Shown here piece after piece: positions 1 through 7,017 of a stretch of DNA of 64,000 bases. Positions within the stretch are counted from its first letter, which is position 1. Each line of letters begins with the position of its first letter. The stretch is from an uncultured Sphingomonadaceae bacterium. GTDB taxonomy: Bacteria > Pseudomonadota > Alphaproteobacteria > Sphingomonadales > Sphingomonadaceae. The DNA lies in assembly GCA_947488845.1 (NCBI GenBank), contig CANLBM010000003.1, forward strand, positions 1 to 64,000. The letters run 5' to 3'. The position numbers were made by a program, and so were the translations under genes. The notes under the pieces were generated by a model. It saw nothing but the letters and a program-made list of their open reading frames with translations. It made no database searches and was not told where the DNA came from.

Positions 1-57
1 TCCGTGCCATTCAAAGCTCCTTTCAAGCCATAAATAGCCGAAATCCTAACTTTCAAT

Positions 58-468
58 ATGGACCACTTTTCGGGGGGCAGGCCAGTGTTCGGAGCAACCA
101 AACAGCAGAAAGTGCGATATCAGGAACTTGCGGATGGCTTTTGGCTCGAACGGGCTGCCTCTGGTACAAAATACCGCTTAGTGTTAGCGGACATAATCGC
201 CAGCTGGCGCGGGCTCAGATCGATGTGCTCAAATGCTATGCCCAGCATCTGGTCTTGGATAGTATCTGGGAATCGGTTCCAATCGCGTCGTGGCAGAAGG
301 TTTGTCTTTAAGCGCCTTTTCGCCAAACCGCATCTATGACTCCAGAACCGGATCGACCGGTGAGGCGCCCGGGGGGGGGAGCTGGCCTACGAAAATGGGT
401 CCAGTGTCCTTGGCGAACATCTGTTAAAGGTGAAGTTCTGTGATGAGACGGTCGATCCGGTGGTCTAG
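58..468 (+). pseudogene. Degenerate coding remnant with a G9 tract
   Basis: Three overlapping partial frames read protein-like stretches that do not join: frame 1 from about 58 to 220, another frame through roughly 200-310, frame 2 from about 302 to 379, then frame 1 again from 379 (reading ELAYENGSSVLGEH) to a TAG at 466-468. The jump between the last two falls at a run of nine G (371-379), a classic slippage or frameshift site. The pieces match no family I recognise. It may be one decayed gene of the integrated element, or chance. Bases 469-681 hold nothing I can identify. Confidence 0.3.
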
Positions 469-681
469 TCAATTAAACTGGCGGGGCACGGTTGCCGTTT
501 AGCAACTGCGTCCCGTCATATTCTTCGATCTTTGCGCGTACGGGTCACTCGCGCGTTTGCTCCGCTGCATTAGCTGCTCTTTTTTTGGATCCACAGTCGC
601 CAGCCCAACCGGATCCGCGGCGCCAAATACGTTAAAGATGCGTGACCAGCAGATTGAGCAATCCGTAATCGTTCGGGCCCT

Positions 682-1464
682 ATGGATATAGCCATGACAG
701 AAACGATTCGACCTTGGTCCATTTATGAAGGCCGCCTGAGTGCGGGCTCTGCAGGACGTATTCCACTGGAAATGGCTTTTGCCATGCTGGTGTCCGATCG
801 CGTTGGTGTTGAAGCATATGAATTGCCCGACATATTTAGCGCTCCTTCCGATGAAGGCGATAACGACATCATGCGCGAATTGGTTCGCTTGGAGGCTGAA
901 CTGATGTCCGAAGAGATTTTGAACGGCAAATTGTCGACTTATGCCCGTCCCATCGGCGGTGGAGACATCATCGCTCTCAAGCCGGATGCTTGGGAGATTG
1001 ACGAACCGCTTGACCGGTTTGCAGTTGCGGCGCTCAATCTTGAGCATTGGATGGATGCGCAGGCCCAGCCAACCCACCGCATATTTGTCGGTGAAGAGCA
1101 GTTTAAAAAATGGGCTGGCGATTTGATGCGTCCTGAAGCCTTTGGTTTGGACGATGTCGATCAAATCCTTGATCCATTTGGTCATGATCGGAAGCTGTCT
1201 GCAGAAAATGCCAAGATGGACCAGCATGGTGACAGAGACCCAAGCCCGAACCAAACAATATCGAGCGATCCGCCAGGCGTTGGACCGAAATTCCTCAAGC
1301 TACCTGTAGTTAAGGAGATGGTCAGCCTGAGCAGGTCATCTATATATATCAAAATCACCGAGAAAACGTTTCCCGAACAAACAAAAATCGGTGGGGGGTC
1401 ATTTTGGCTGGAATCCGAAATCGTGCAATGGATCGAGGAAAATGCCAATAAGCGGCAAGCCTAA
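682..1464 (+). CDS. AlpA-type DNA-binding protein with an unknown N-terminal domain
   Basis: The last ~55 residues (about 205-260) read like an AlpA/excisionase-family winged helix: a LKLPVVKEMVSLSRSSIY stretch, then FPEQTKIGGGSFWLESEIVQWIEE, the usual recognition-helix and wing pattern ending in a W-L-x-S-E-V/I-x-x-W-I-x-E motif. AlpA proteins are normally about 70 residues and control integrase expression or excision of P4-like elements. Here ~190 residues of unrecognised, acidic, soluble sequence precede the domain. Start is ATG 682; ATG 694 is possible and neither has a strong ribosome site. It lies 8 bases from the end of the convergent integrase gene, consistent with a role in the element. 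The N-terminal part could be a partner-binding or regulatory domain; no function is assigned. Confidence 0.65.
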   Translation: MDIAMTETIRPWSIYEGRLSAGSAGRIPLEMAFAMLVSDRVGVEAYELPDIFSAPSDEGDNDIMRELVRLEAELMSEEILNGKLSTYARPIGGGDIIALKPDAWEIDEPLDRFAVAALNLEHWMDAQAQPTHRIFVGEEQFKKWAGDLMRPEAFGLDDVDQILDPFGHDRKLSAENAKMDQHGDRDPSPNQTISSDPPGVGPKFLKLPVVKEMVSLSRSSIYIKITEKTFPEQTKIGGGSFWLESEIVQWIEENANKRQA

Positions 1465-1472
1465 TCTCACTG

Positions 1473-2777
1473 TTAGCGCCGGGGACTGTTGATAATCTCA
1501 CTTGAAGGAACGGCACCTTCCATAATCATATCAGCCCATATTCCAGCTATTTCTCTTCTTCGTGCCATGTATCGAGCTCTATTATAGACAAGCTCGGTCG
1601 CTGACATTCCTGATGGCGTGTGGGCAAGCATCAAATCGATGATGAACCGGTCAGCCAGCAACCGCGCGTCCTGACCCAGTTCCCGTTCAGCCATTTCGTT
1701 CATGATGGTAGAGAAGCTGCTGCGCCAGCCATGAGGCACATGCTTTCCTTGATACCCCTCCCGGTTATAAAGAAAGCCAATCGCATTTTCGCTCATTGGC
1801 TTCAAACCGGATAGTGAATTCGGAAACACATATTGATCGCGTCCGGTGAGCCATCTTACAGCCCGCAACGTTTCAACAGCCTGCGGTGCAAGCGGAACGC
1901 TGTGATCATATTCGGCATTTACTCGCAGCTTCAGTTCCATTTTTAGCTTCGCTGCTGGAACGGTCCACAAAGCTTCCGAGATGTCCGCATCAGCATTGCC
2001 CCAATCAATTCCACTGACGTCGCGCCACTCCATCTGCCTCACCATACCCGGCCGCTGACAGGTGAGTGCCAGAAACCGCGCGCCCAATCTTGTGATGGGC
2101 GAGGCGCCAGCCTGATCTGTGTCAGACATCAACTTGCGTATACCATCCACCGAAAGAATTGCCGGGAATTTGCGTGATGGGGGCACCGGTTGCAGCGCCT
2201 GACCAATATGGGTTGCAGGGTTATCTACCTTGATGCCTATCGACCGGGCATAGACAAACACTGCGTTTATCCTTTGCCTAAGCCGGTGGGCTGTCTCGAT
2301 CGCTCCGCGGTTTTCAACCTTTCGCAATACGACCAGCAATAGTTGCTCATCAATTTCAGTGAGCGGCATCGGACCCAGTATAGGAAATATATCTCGTTCA
2401 AGACTTCTAATGACGTCTTTGGCGTGGATAGGCTTCCAACGCGGTTGCCTGAGATCGTACCATTCACGAGCTAGCGCCTCAAAACTTTTGGAGCCGGTCG
2501 TATCGCCGACCAGTTGCAAGCGAATAAACGAATGTCGCGGATCACGACCTGCGCGCAGCAACTTACGCGCTTCGTTGCGCCTTTCTCGGGCGTCGGCCAA
2601 GGATATATCGGGATAGGTCCCTAGTATCAGCAATTACTCCTTCTTCTCGAATCGGAACTTGAACCGCCACGTCTTGCGCCCTTTTTTAGAAACATGAAGG
2701 GACAGGCTGTTTCCATCGCTGATTTTGTATGGCTTTTCCTTTGCAACCGCAGCTCTTACCGCTTTGTCCGTCAGCAT
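1473..2777 (-). pseudogene. P4-type tyrosine integrase interrupted by an in-frame TAA
   Basis: The full reading runs from ATG 2777 to the TAA at 1473-1475. The first 47 codons (MLTDKAVRAAVAKEKPYK...) encode the arm-type DNA-binding domain (DUF4102) typical of P4/tRNA-targeting integrases. Codon 48 (2636-2634) is TAA, and the same frame resumes at once with LLILGTYPDISLADARERR, which in relatives follows directly, normally after a Lys or Gln codon. The downstream part keeps the core catalytic residues: Arg in TCQRPGMVRQMEW, the HGWR box, the LAH box and the Tyr in VYNRARY. A TTG at 2633-2631 could restart translation of a ~386-residue protein without the arm domain. Probably a recent nonsense mutation; read-through or a sequencing error is possible. 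Confidence 0.8.
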
Positions 2778-2935
2778 TTTTATACCCCCTTTTTGGTAGA
2801 CCCTTACCCCCAATATACCCCAACTTTGCTCTGGATAAGCTCGGATCGGACTGGACGGAATCTACAAGAAATCGCTGAAAATACGCAGATTTTCGAGCGT
2901 TTCTGGATGGTATAGGATTTTTCTGGAAAAGCAAA

Positions 2936-3027
2936 TGGAGGACACGGAGGGATTCGAACCCTCGAAGGACCGTGAGGCCCTTGCCTCCTTAGCAGGGAGG
3001 TGGTTTCAGCCGCTCACCCACGTGTCC
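2936..3027 (-). tRNA. tRNA-Ser (anticodon GCT)
   Basis: On the minus strand the sequence begins GGACACG and closes with CGTGTCC, giving a perfect 7-bp acceptor stem, then a T discriminator and an encoded CCA (complement of 2936-2938). The anticodon stem CCTCC/GGAGG encloses the loop CTGCTAA, anticodon GCT, which reads AGC/AGT serine codons. The long variable arm (GGGCCTCACGGTCC region) is class II as expected for Ser, and the T arm contains GGTTCGAATCC. It is the likely attachment site of the element to its left. Confidence 0.95.
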
Positions 3028-3048
3028 GCGCAGTTGGCTAGAGGACGC

Positions 3049-3077
3049 GCTATAACCATGCACAGCCTTCGCTGCAA
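3049..3077 (-). promoter_or_regulatory. Promoter of tRNA-Ser
   Basis: On the minus strand TTGCAG (3077-3072) is followed by a 17-base spacer and TATAGC (3054-3049), close to the sigma-70 consensus, about 22 bases before the tRNA 5' end. Assigned by sequence only. Confidence 0.5.
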
Positions 3078-3247
3078 CGGGTAAAGTTGCCCTTGTGAAA
3101 ACGGATCAGAAAAGGCGGTAATCCCTGCGATTCTGGCCTGGAGACTCAAACCGCCGCAGAATCGACTCATTTCGTCGTCCGTTCATTGCGTGGTCATGCG
3201 CAACAGCCGAGGGCCGTGACTGGCTGGTATTGGGAAGGAGTTTACCC

Positions 3248-4030
3248 ATGTTACCGTTGTGCATGAAGAAATTTTTGGGGCTATTTGCTGTTTTGGCCCT
3301 TGCCACTGCACCTAGTCTGTCGCCGGCATTTGCCCAGGTGCAAAATATCGATCCGAATGATGCGATCGACGCCGATCTGGCGACACCCGACTATGACGGA
3401 AATTTTTCGGCCGATAGCACGGGACCCGGCATGGTCGACGATGCTGCGGTCGACAGCGATATCAACGCGGATATTGTTGCGCCTTATGACCCGGCGACAA
3501 GCACGGGCCAGACCGGCAGCACCATGACCACGCCTGCCGAGGACAGCAATACCTATCAGGACGATGATCTGATCGGCGCTGCGGAAGGCGTATTCGGCAA
3601 GGGTGCGAAAGGTCTGGCCGAAGTCATCGAAGATATTTTGAAAAAACAGGGCCGACCCAATGCCTATATCGCCGGACGCGAAGCCAGTGGGGCTTTTGTC
3701 GTCGGACTGCGCTACGGTTCGGGCAAGCTCTACCACAAGGTAGAGGGCGAGCGTCCGGTCTACTGGACAGGGCCGTCGATCGGTTTCGATTTTGGCGGCA
3801 ATGCGGCCAATACCTTCGTGCTGGTGTATAATCTCTACGACAGCGAAGAATTATACCAGCGCTTCCCGGCCGGCGAAGGCGCGGCCTATTTCATCGGCGG
3901 CTTCCACGTCAGCTATTTGCGCAGCGGCGACAAGGTGCTGATCCCGGTACGGCTCGGCGCGGGTCTGCGACTGGGAGCGAATGTCGGCTATATGAAATTC
4001 AGCAAGTCGCAGAGATGGCTTCCGTTCTAA
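3248..4030 (+). CDS. eipA: EipA family envelope-integrity protein (DUF1134)
   Basis: A 260-residue exported protein. Residues 1-29 form a signal peptide ending at AFA. An acidic low-complexity stretch follows, then the DUF1134 domain (about 120-260) with its family signatures: ASGAFVVGLRYGSGKLY, VYWTGPSIGFDFGGNA, and the C-terminal VRLGAGLRLGANVGYMKFS. EipA is a periplasmic beta-barrel-like protein needed for envelope integrity in Brucella and Caulobacter. ATG 3248 is chosen because AAGGAG sits seven bases upstream; a TTG at 3230 would place the ribosome site inside the gene. It stands alone, convergent with ribE. Confidence 0.88.
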   Translation: MLPLCMKKFLGLFAVLALATAPSLSPAFAQVQNIDPNDAIDADLATPDYDGNFSADSTGPGMVDDAAVDSDINADIVAPYDPATSTGQTGSTMTTPAEDSNTYQDDDLIGAAEGVFGKGAKGLAEVIEDILKKQGRPNAYIAGREASGAFVVGLRYGSGKLYHKVEGERPVYWTGPSIGFDFGGNAANTFVLVYNLYDSEELYQRFPAGEGAAYFIGGFHVSYLRSGDKVLIPVRLGAGLRLGANVGYMKFSKSQRWLPF

Positions 4031-4049
4031 CGCACTGATCTGCCGGTTG

Positions 4050-4084
4050 CCGGTCGCCTGCCTTCGGATCAGGCCTGCGACCGG
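4050..4084. terminator. Hairpin between convergent eipA and ribE
   Basis: CCGGTCGC (4050-4057) pairs perfectly with GCGACCGG (4077-4084), with a further CTG/CAG inner stem. It lies between two convergent genes and overlaps the last codons of ribE. The U-rich tail is short, so termination is plausible, not proven. Confidence 0.4.
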
Positions 4085-4677
4085 ACCTTTTCCATCCGCG
4101 CCAGATAACGCGCCAATATATCAATTTCGAGATTGACCGCGCGACCGCTGTCCAGATCGCCCAATGTGGTGACCTGCGCGGTATGGGGAATGATGTTGAG
4201 CGTGAACAGCGAGCCCTCTTCGTCGTCGGTGATCGCGTTCACGGTCAACGAGACGCCATCGACCGTGATCGACCCCTTGGCGGCAATGAACGGCGCCAGG
4301 TCTTTTGACACCCGGATGATGATTTCTGTCGAATCGCCGGCAATCTTGCTGGAAACCACTTCGCCAACGCCATCGACATGACCGGTGACAATATGACCGC
4401 CCAGTTCATCGCCGACCTTCAGCGCCCGTTCCAGATTGAGCCGCCCGCCGGCGGCAAACAGCCCCTGGGCCGTGCAGGAGAGCGTCTCGCCCGAGACGTC
4501 AACCGCGAACCAGTCGGGTCCTTTGTCGACCACTGTCAGACAGACGCCAGAGCAGGCAATCGACGCACCCATGTCGACACCGGCCATGTCATAGCCGCAC
4601 TGGATCTGCACGCGGAGGTCGCCGCGCTGGTCGAGCGAGGAAATCGTGCCGATATCTGAAACAATGCCTGTGAACAT
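4069..4677 (-). CDS. ribE: Riboflavin synthase, alpha chain
   Basis: 202 residues, the normal length. It joins two molecules of 6,7-dimethyl-8-ribityllumazine to give riboflavin plus the pyrimidinedione. The two tandem lumazine-binding barrels are visible: MFTGIVSDIGTI at the start with the ACSGVCLTVV signature, and the second copy with GHIVTGHVDGVGEV and TVDGVSLTVNAI. The MFTGIV start is the conserved N-terminus of the family, fixing the start codon. It lies 48 bases downstream of ribD on the same strand. The ribBA and ribH genes of the pathway are not in the window, and I see no FMN riboswitch in the leader. Confidence 0.96.
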   Translation of the reverse strand: MFTGIVSDIGTISSLDQRGDLRVQIQCGYDMAGVDMGASIACSGVCLTVVDKGPDWFAVDVSGETLSCTAQGLFAAGGRLNLERALKVGDELGGHIVTGHVDGVGEVVSSKIAGDSTEIIIRVSKDLAPFIAAKGSITVDGVSLTVNAITDDEEGSLFTLNIIPHTAQVTTLGDLDSGRAVNLEIDILARYLARMEKVRSQA

Positions 4678-4725
4678 GGGCGATCCTATTTGCTGTGCCT
4701 ATATTTGCCGTAAACCGAGCGGAAC

Positions 4726-5706
4726 CTAGGCTGCACGGTCATATATCTCAAGCATATCCTGCCCCAGTTGGCGCTGTTCGCTAAGCCGCCACTGACCGTG
4801 CGCGTCGCCGAGCTTTTCCAGCCCGATATCACCAATGCCGGGCAGGCCGCCGCCGATGATGATCGGTGCGCGATAGAACAACAGCCGGTCTACCAGACCC
4901 GCCTGCAGGAAGGATGTCGCGGTTTTAGCGCCGCCTTCGACGAGCAGCCAGTTGATATCGGCGAGGTCCGCTATCGCAGCCGGCTCGGAAATTTGCAGCC
5001 AATGCCCCGGCATATCCGGATCATTGCCCAGCAGGACGGGTTGCGGCGAACGGTCGGCCAGACCATCAAGCCGGACATCCAGCTTTGGCCGGTCGGTTCT
5101 TGCGGTTCCGGCTCCGACCAATATGGCATCGCTGCGCGCACGCTCGAGATGGGCATGTGCCCGCGCCCGGTCGCCGGTGATCCACTGGCTTGACCCGTCG
5201 GCCATGGCAATACAGCCGTCGAGCGACATTGCCAGTTTGAGGGTGACAAAGGGCCGGGCATTTTCAAGACGGCACAGGAACCCGGCCATTGCACGGCGGG
5301 CCTTTGGCTCGCGGATGCCGACCGAAACAGTAATGCCTGCATCACCCAGCCGGTCAATGCCTCTGCGCCGGGTCCGTTTATCCGCATCAAGCGTCGCGAC
5401 AATGACTCTTTTGGGCTTCGCGTCAATGATCGAATTGCTGCAGGTCGGGCCCCGGCTGCTCTCATGGGCACAGGGCTCCATAGTCACATATATATCCGCG
5501 CCTTTGGCAGCGGCACCAGCCTGGGCGAGCGCCATTTCCTCGGCATGGGGCCGGCCGCCGGGCTGGGTCCAGCCACGGCCGATGATCACGCCTTGCTTGA
5601 CGATGACGCAGCCGACATTGGGATTGGCACCGGTCCGGCCACGGCCGCGCTCCGACAGAGCCAGAGCCACTGCCATATATTGTGCGTCGCCAACAGGGTC
5701 TAGCAT
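4726..5706 (-). CDS. ribD: Bifunctional deaminase/reductase of riboflavin synthesis
   Basis: RibD carries out the deamination and the side-chain reduction of the GTP-derived pyrimidine. The N-terminal cytidine-deaminase-like domain has the zinc ligands His54 and catalytic Glu56 in PHAEEMALAQ, with Cys79 and Cys89 in MEPCAHESSRGPTC. The C-terminal reductase domain begins near residue 150 (FVTLKLAMSLDG) and includes WLLVEGGAKTATSFL. At 326 residues it is slightly shorter than the common 350-370. The ATG overlaps the stop codon of the upstream small membrane protein (ATGCTAG), suggesting translational coupling. Flavin output would go to ribE immediately downstream. Confidence 0.95.
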   Translation of the reverse strand: MLDPVGDAQYMAVALALSERGRGRTGANPNVGCVIVKQGVIIGRGWTQPGGRPHAEEMALAQAGAAAKGADIYVTMEPCAHESSRGPTCSNSIIDAKPKRVIVATLDADKRTRRRGIDRLGDAGITVSVGIREPKARRAMAGFLCRLENARPFVTLKLAMSLDGCIAMADGSSQWITGDRARAHAHLERARSDAILVGAGTARTDRPKLDVRLDGLADRSPQPVLLGNDPDMPGHWLQISEPAAIADLADINWLLVEGGAKTATSFLQAGLVDRLLFYRAPIIIGGGLPGIGDIGLEKLGDAHGQWRLSEQRQLGQDMLEIYDRAA

Positions 5707-6113
5707 TGCAGACCGGCGGGACGTTCCACCTCTACCTCGCCGCGCGCCAGACGTTCCGCGATCGCTTCGCGTTCGATTTCGTCAACATCCATGCCCGACA
5801 TCCGCCCCAGCGATTTAACCGCTTCGCGCCGCTTTGTTTCCAATTTGTCCTTCAGACACTGGATTTCCCAGCGGTCTTCCAGGATTTCCTCATCGGTCCG
5901 GTCGGCGGTCCAGTTTTCGACATAAATGACCTCTGCCGGTACATATGTGTACGTATTTACCTTGGGATCGAGCCAGAAAAGAAACAATATGATCGACGTG
6001 CAGGCGATCGCCAATATCCCCGGGAGCAGGCGCTCCCCCGGTTCACTCTGGCGAAAAACGGCGATCAGATCGCCAAAGCCGCCGGTTACTGATACATCTT
6101 TCAACAGGCCCAT
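5700..6113 (-). CDS. Small single-pass membrane protein upstream of ribD
   Basis: A 137-residue protein of unknown function. One hydrophobic helix (about residues 29-47, LLPGILAIACTSIILFLFWL) is followed by a VEN-rich segment and a charged, probably helical C-terminal half rich in Glu, Arg and Lys. ATG 6113 is preferred because GGAG stands just upstream; an in-frame GTG at 6191 would add 26 residues and has no good ribosome site. Its stop overlaps the ribD start by seven bases, so the two are likely co-translated. It lies between a TonB-like gene and ribD. It resembles conserved hypothetical proteins of sphingomonads; no function can be assigned. Confidence 0.7.
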   Translation of the reverse strand: MGLLKDVSVTGGFGDLIAVFRQSEPGERLLPGILAIACTSIILFLFWLDPKVNTYTYVPAEVIYVENWTADRTDEEILEDRWEIQCLKDKLETKRREAVKSLGRMSGMDVDEIEREAIAERLARGEVEVERPAGLQC

Positions 6114-6203
6114 TGGCTCCAAATAGTGCGGACGCACCCGGATGACCAGCCCTTCCCGCAAATTTGATCCGGGAAGATTCGGACCGGCCACCCGGTGTGG
6201 CTA

Positions 6204-6872
6204 TCAGCCGTTGATTTCAAAGCGGACTTTCAATGTCATCCAGCTCTCCACCGGCCTTCCGTCTTTGGTAGCGGCTGTGAAACGCCATTTTCCCAGTGCC
6301 TGCTTGCGCGTCGCGGTCCAGAAATCCTCATGCGGTGATTCGATCAGCTGAATGTCCTTCACCCGGCCGTCAGTGCCGACCAGTACCCGAACGCTGACGG
6401 TGCCCTCAATTTCCCGGCGCAATTGACCGACGGGATAAGCGGGCTGGAAATCCCGGGCAAAGCGCCTGTTCAGGCTGGCACCGACGATCACGGGGTCCGG
6501 CGCAATTTTTATCGGATCGAAGCGGAACTCGTCGCCAATTCCGCCCGATCCGACCTTGATTTCGATATTGCCATATTGGTTGACCGGAACAGAGGTATCG
6601 GGAAGCTCGATATTGATCGGCCGTTCAGGCGGCATTTGCCTTGTTGGACCCGCTATTTCGACTTCGGGCTTCTTGTCTTCGATGACCGGTTCCGGTGGCT
6701 TCTGAACCTTCACCGGAAAGGCGAAGATGGTCCCCTCGAATTTCTCCGGCACCACTATATCGGGCATCGCCATCGCTCCGGCAATGATCAGCGCGTGAAC
6801 GGCAATCGCCATAGCCACGCCTTTCGAACGGGGCGTCTTGTTCTCGTAAACGGAAACATAGCTCATCATCAT
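6204..6872 (-). CDS. TonB-like energy transducer
   Basis: A 222-residue protein with TonB architecture: short cytoplasmic N-terminus, one membrane helix (about 18-36, VAMAIAVHALIIAGAMAM), a proline-rich periplasmic spacer with acidic and basic Pro repeats (about 50-95), and a C-terminal TonB domain (about 135-222: QPAYPVGQLRREIEGTVSVR, then DFWTATRKQALGKWRF). TonB passes proton-motive energy from ExbB/ExbD to outer-membrane receptors; no exbBD is in this window. Three ATG codons open the gene; GAGAGG is best spaced for the third (6866). A palindrome at 6943-6962 suggests metal-responsive control. The receptor at 40.8-43.9 kb is a possible client. Confidence 0.88.
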   Translation of the reverse strand: MMMSYVSVYENKTPRSKGVAMAIAVHALIIAGAMAMPDIVVPEKFEGTIFAFPVKVQKPPEPVIEDKKPEVEIAGPTRQMPPERPINIELPDTSVPVNQYGNIEIKVGSGGIGDEFRFDPIKIAPDPVIVGASLNRRFARDFQPAYPVGQLRREIEGTVSVRVLVGTDGRVKDIQLIESPHEDFWTATRKQALGKWRFTAATKDGRPVESWMTLKVRFEING

Positions 6873-6942
6873 ATCCTCTCAACCATCCTCAAAAATGGCG
6901 AAGCGGCCGGTGCCTGTTTGACTATCTGACCCCATCGTCAAC

Positions 6943-6962
6943 TGTAATGATATACCATTACA
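6943..6962. promoter_or_regulatory. Candidate Fur/Zur-type operator upstream of the tonB-like gene
   Basis: Perfect 7-bp arms TGTAATG and CATTACA flank ATATAC. The layout resembles Zur and, less well, Fur boxes of proteobacteria. It lies about 70-90 bases upstream of the TonB-like start on the side expected for its promoter. The regulator assignment is inference. Confidence 0.45.
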
Positions 6963-7017
6963 TTATATATTGCAAACAACGGCGTGCTGGGAAATAAAGT
7001 CATTGTTATAGAGCTAG

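Larger units (their letters stand above)
1..2939. mobile_element. Right end of an integrated genetic element abutting tRNA-Ser
   Basis: This stretch holds the hallmarks of an integrative element: a P4-type tyrosine integrase gene next to the 3' end of a tRNA gene, an AlpA-type regulator beside it, and a degenerate locus further out. Integrases of this family normally recombine into the 3' part of tRNA genes, so the boundary is inferred to lie in or just after the tRNA-Ser at 2936-3027. The left end lies outside the window, so size and cargo are unknown. The integrase is interrupted, so the element is probably immobile unless helped in trans. The boundary is inferred; no duplicated tRNA 3' end was seen elsewhere in the window. 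Confidence 0.6.

Noticed and set aside
469..681. Duplicated GGATCC-containing words before the AlpA-type gene
   Set aside because: Two GGATCC words 30 bases apart are too short to call a repeat.
499..1254. 251-residue frame on the minus strand
   Set aside because: Lies opposite the AlpA-type gene and shows no signature or good start; a shadow frame.
3230..3247. TTG start giving a longer EipA
   Set aside because: Would place the strong AAGGAG site inside the gene and add residues before a complete signal peptide.
4678..4725. Possible FMN riboswitch between ribD and ribE
   Set aside because: The gap is 48 bases, too short, and the region before ribD is coding.
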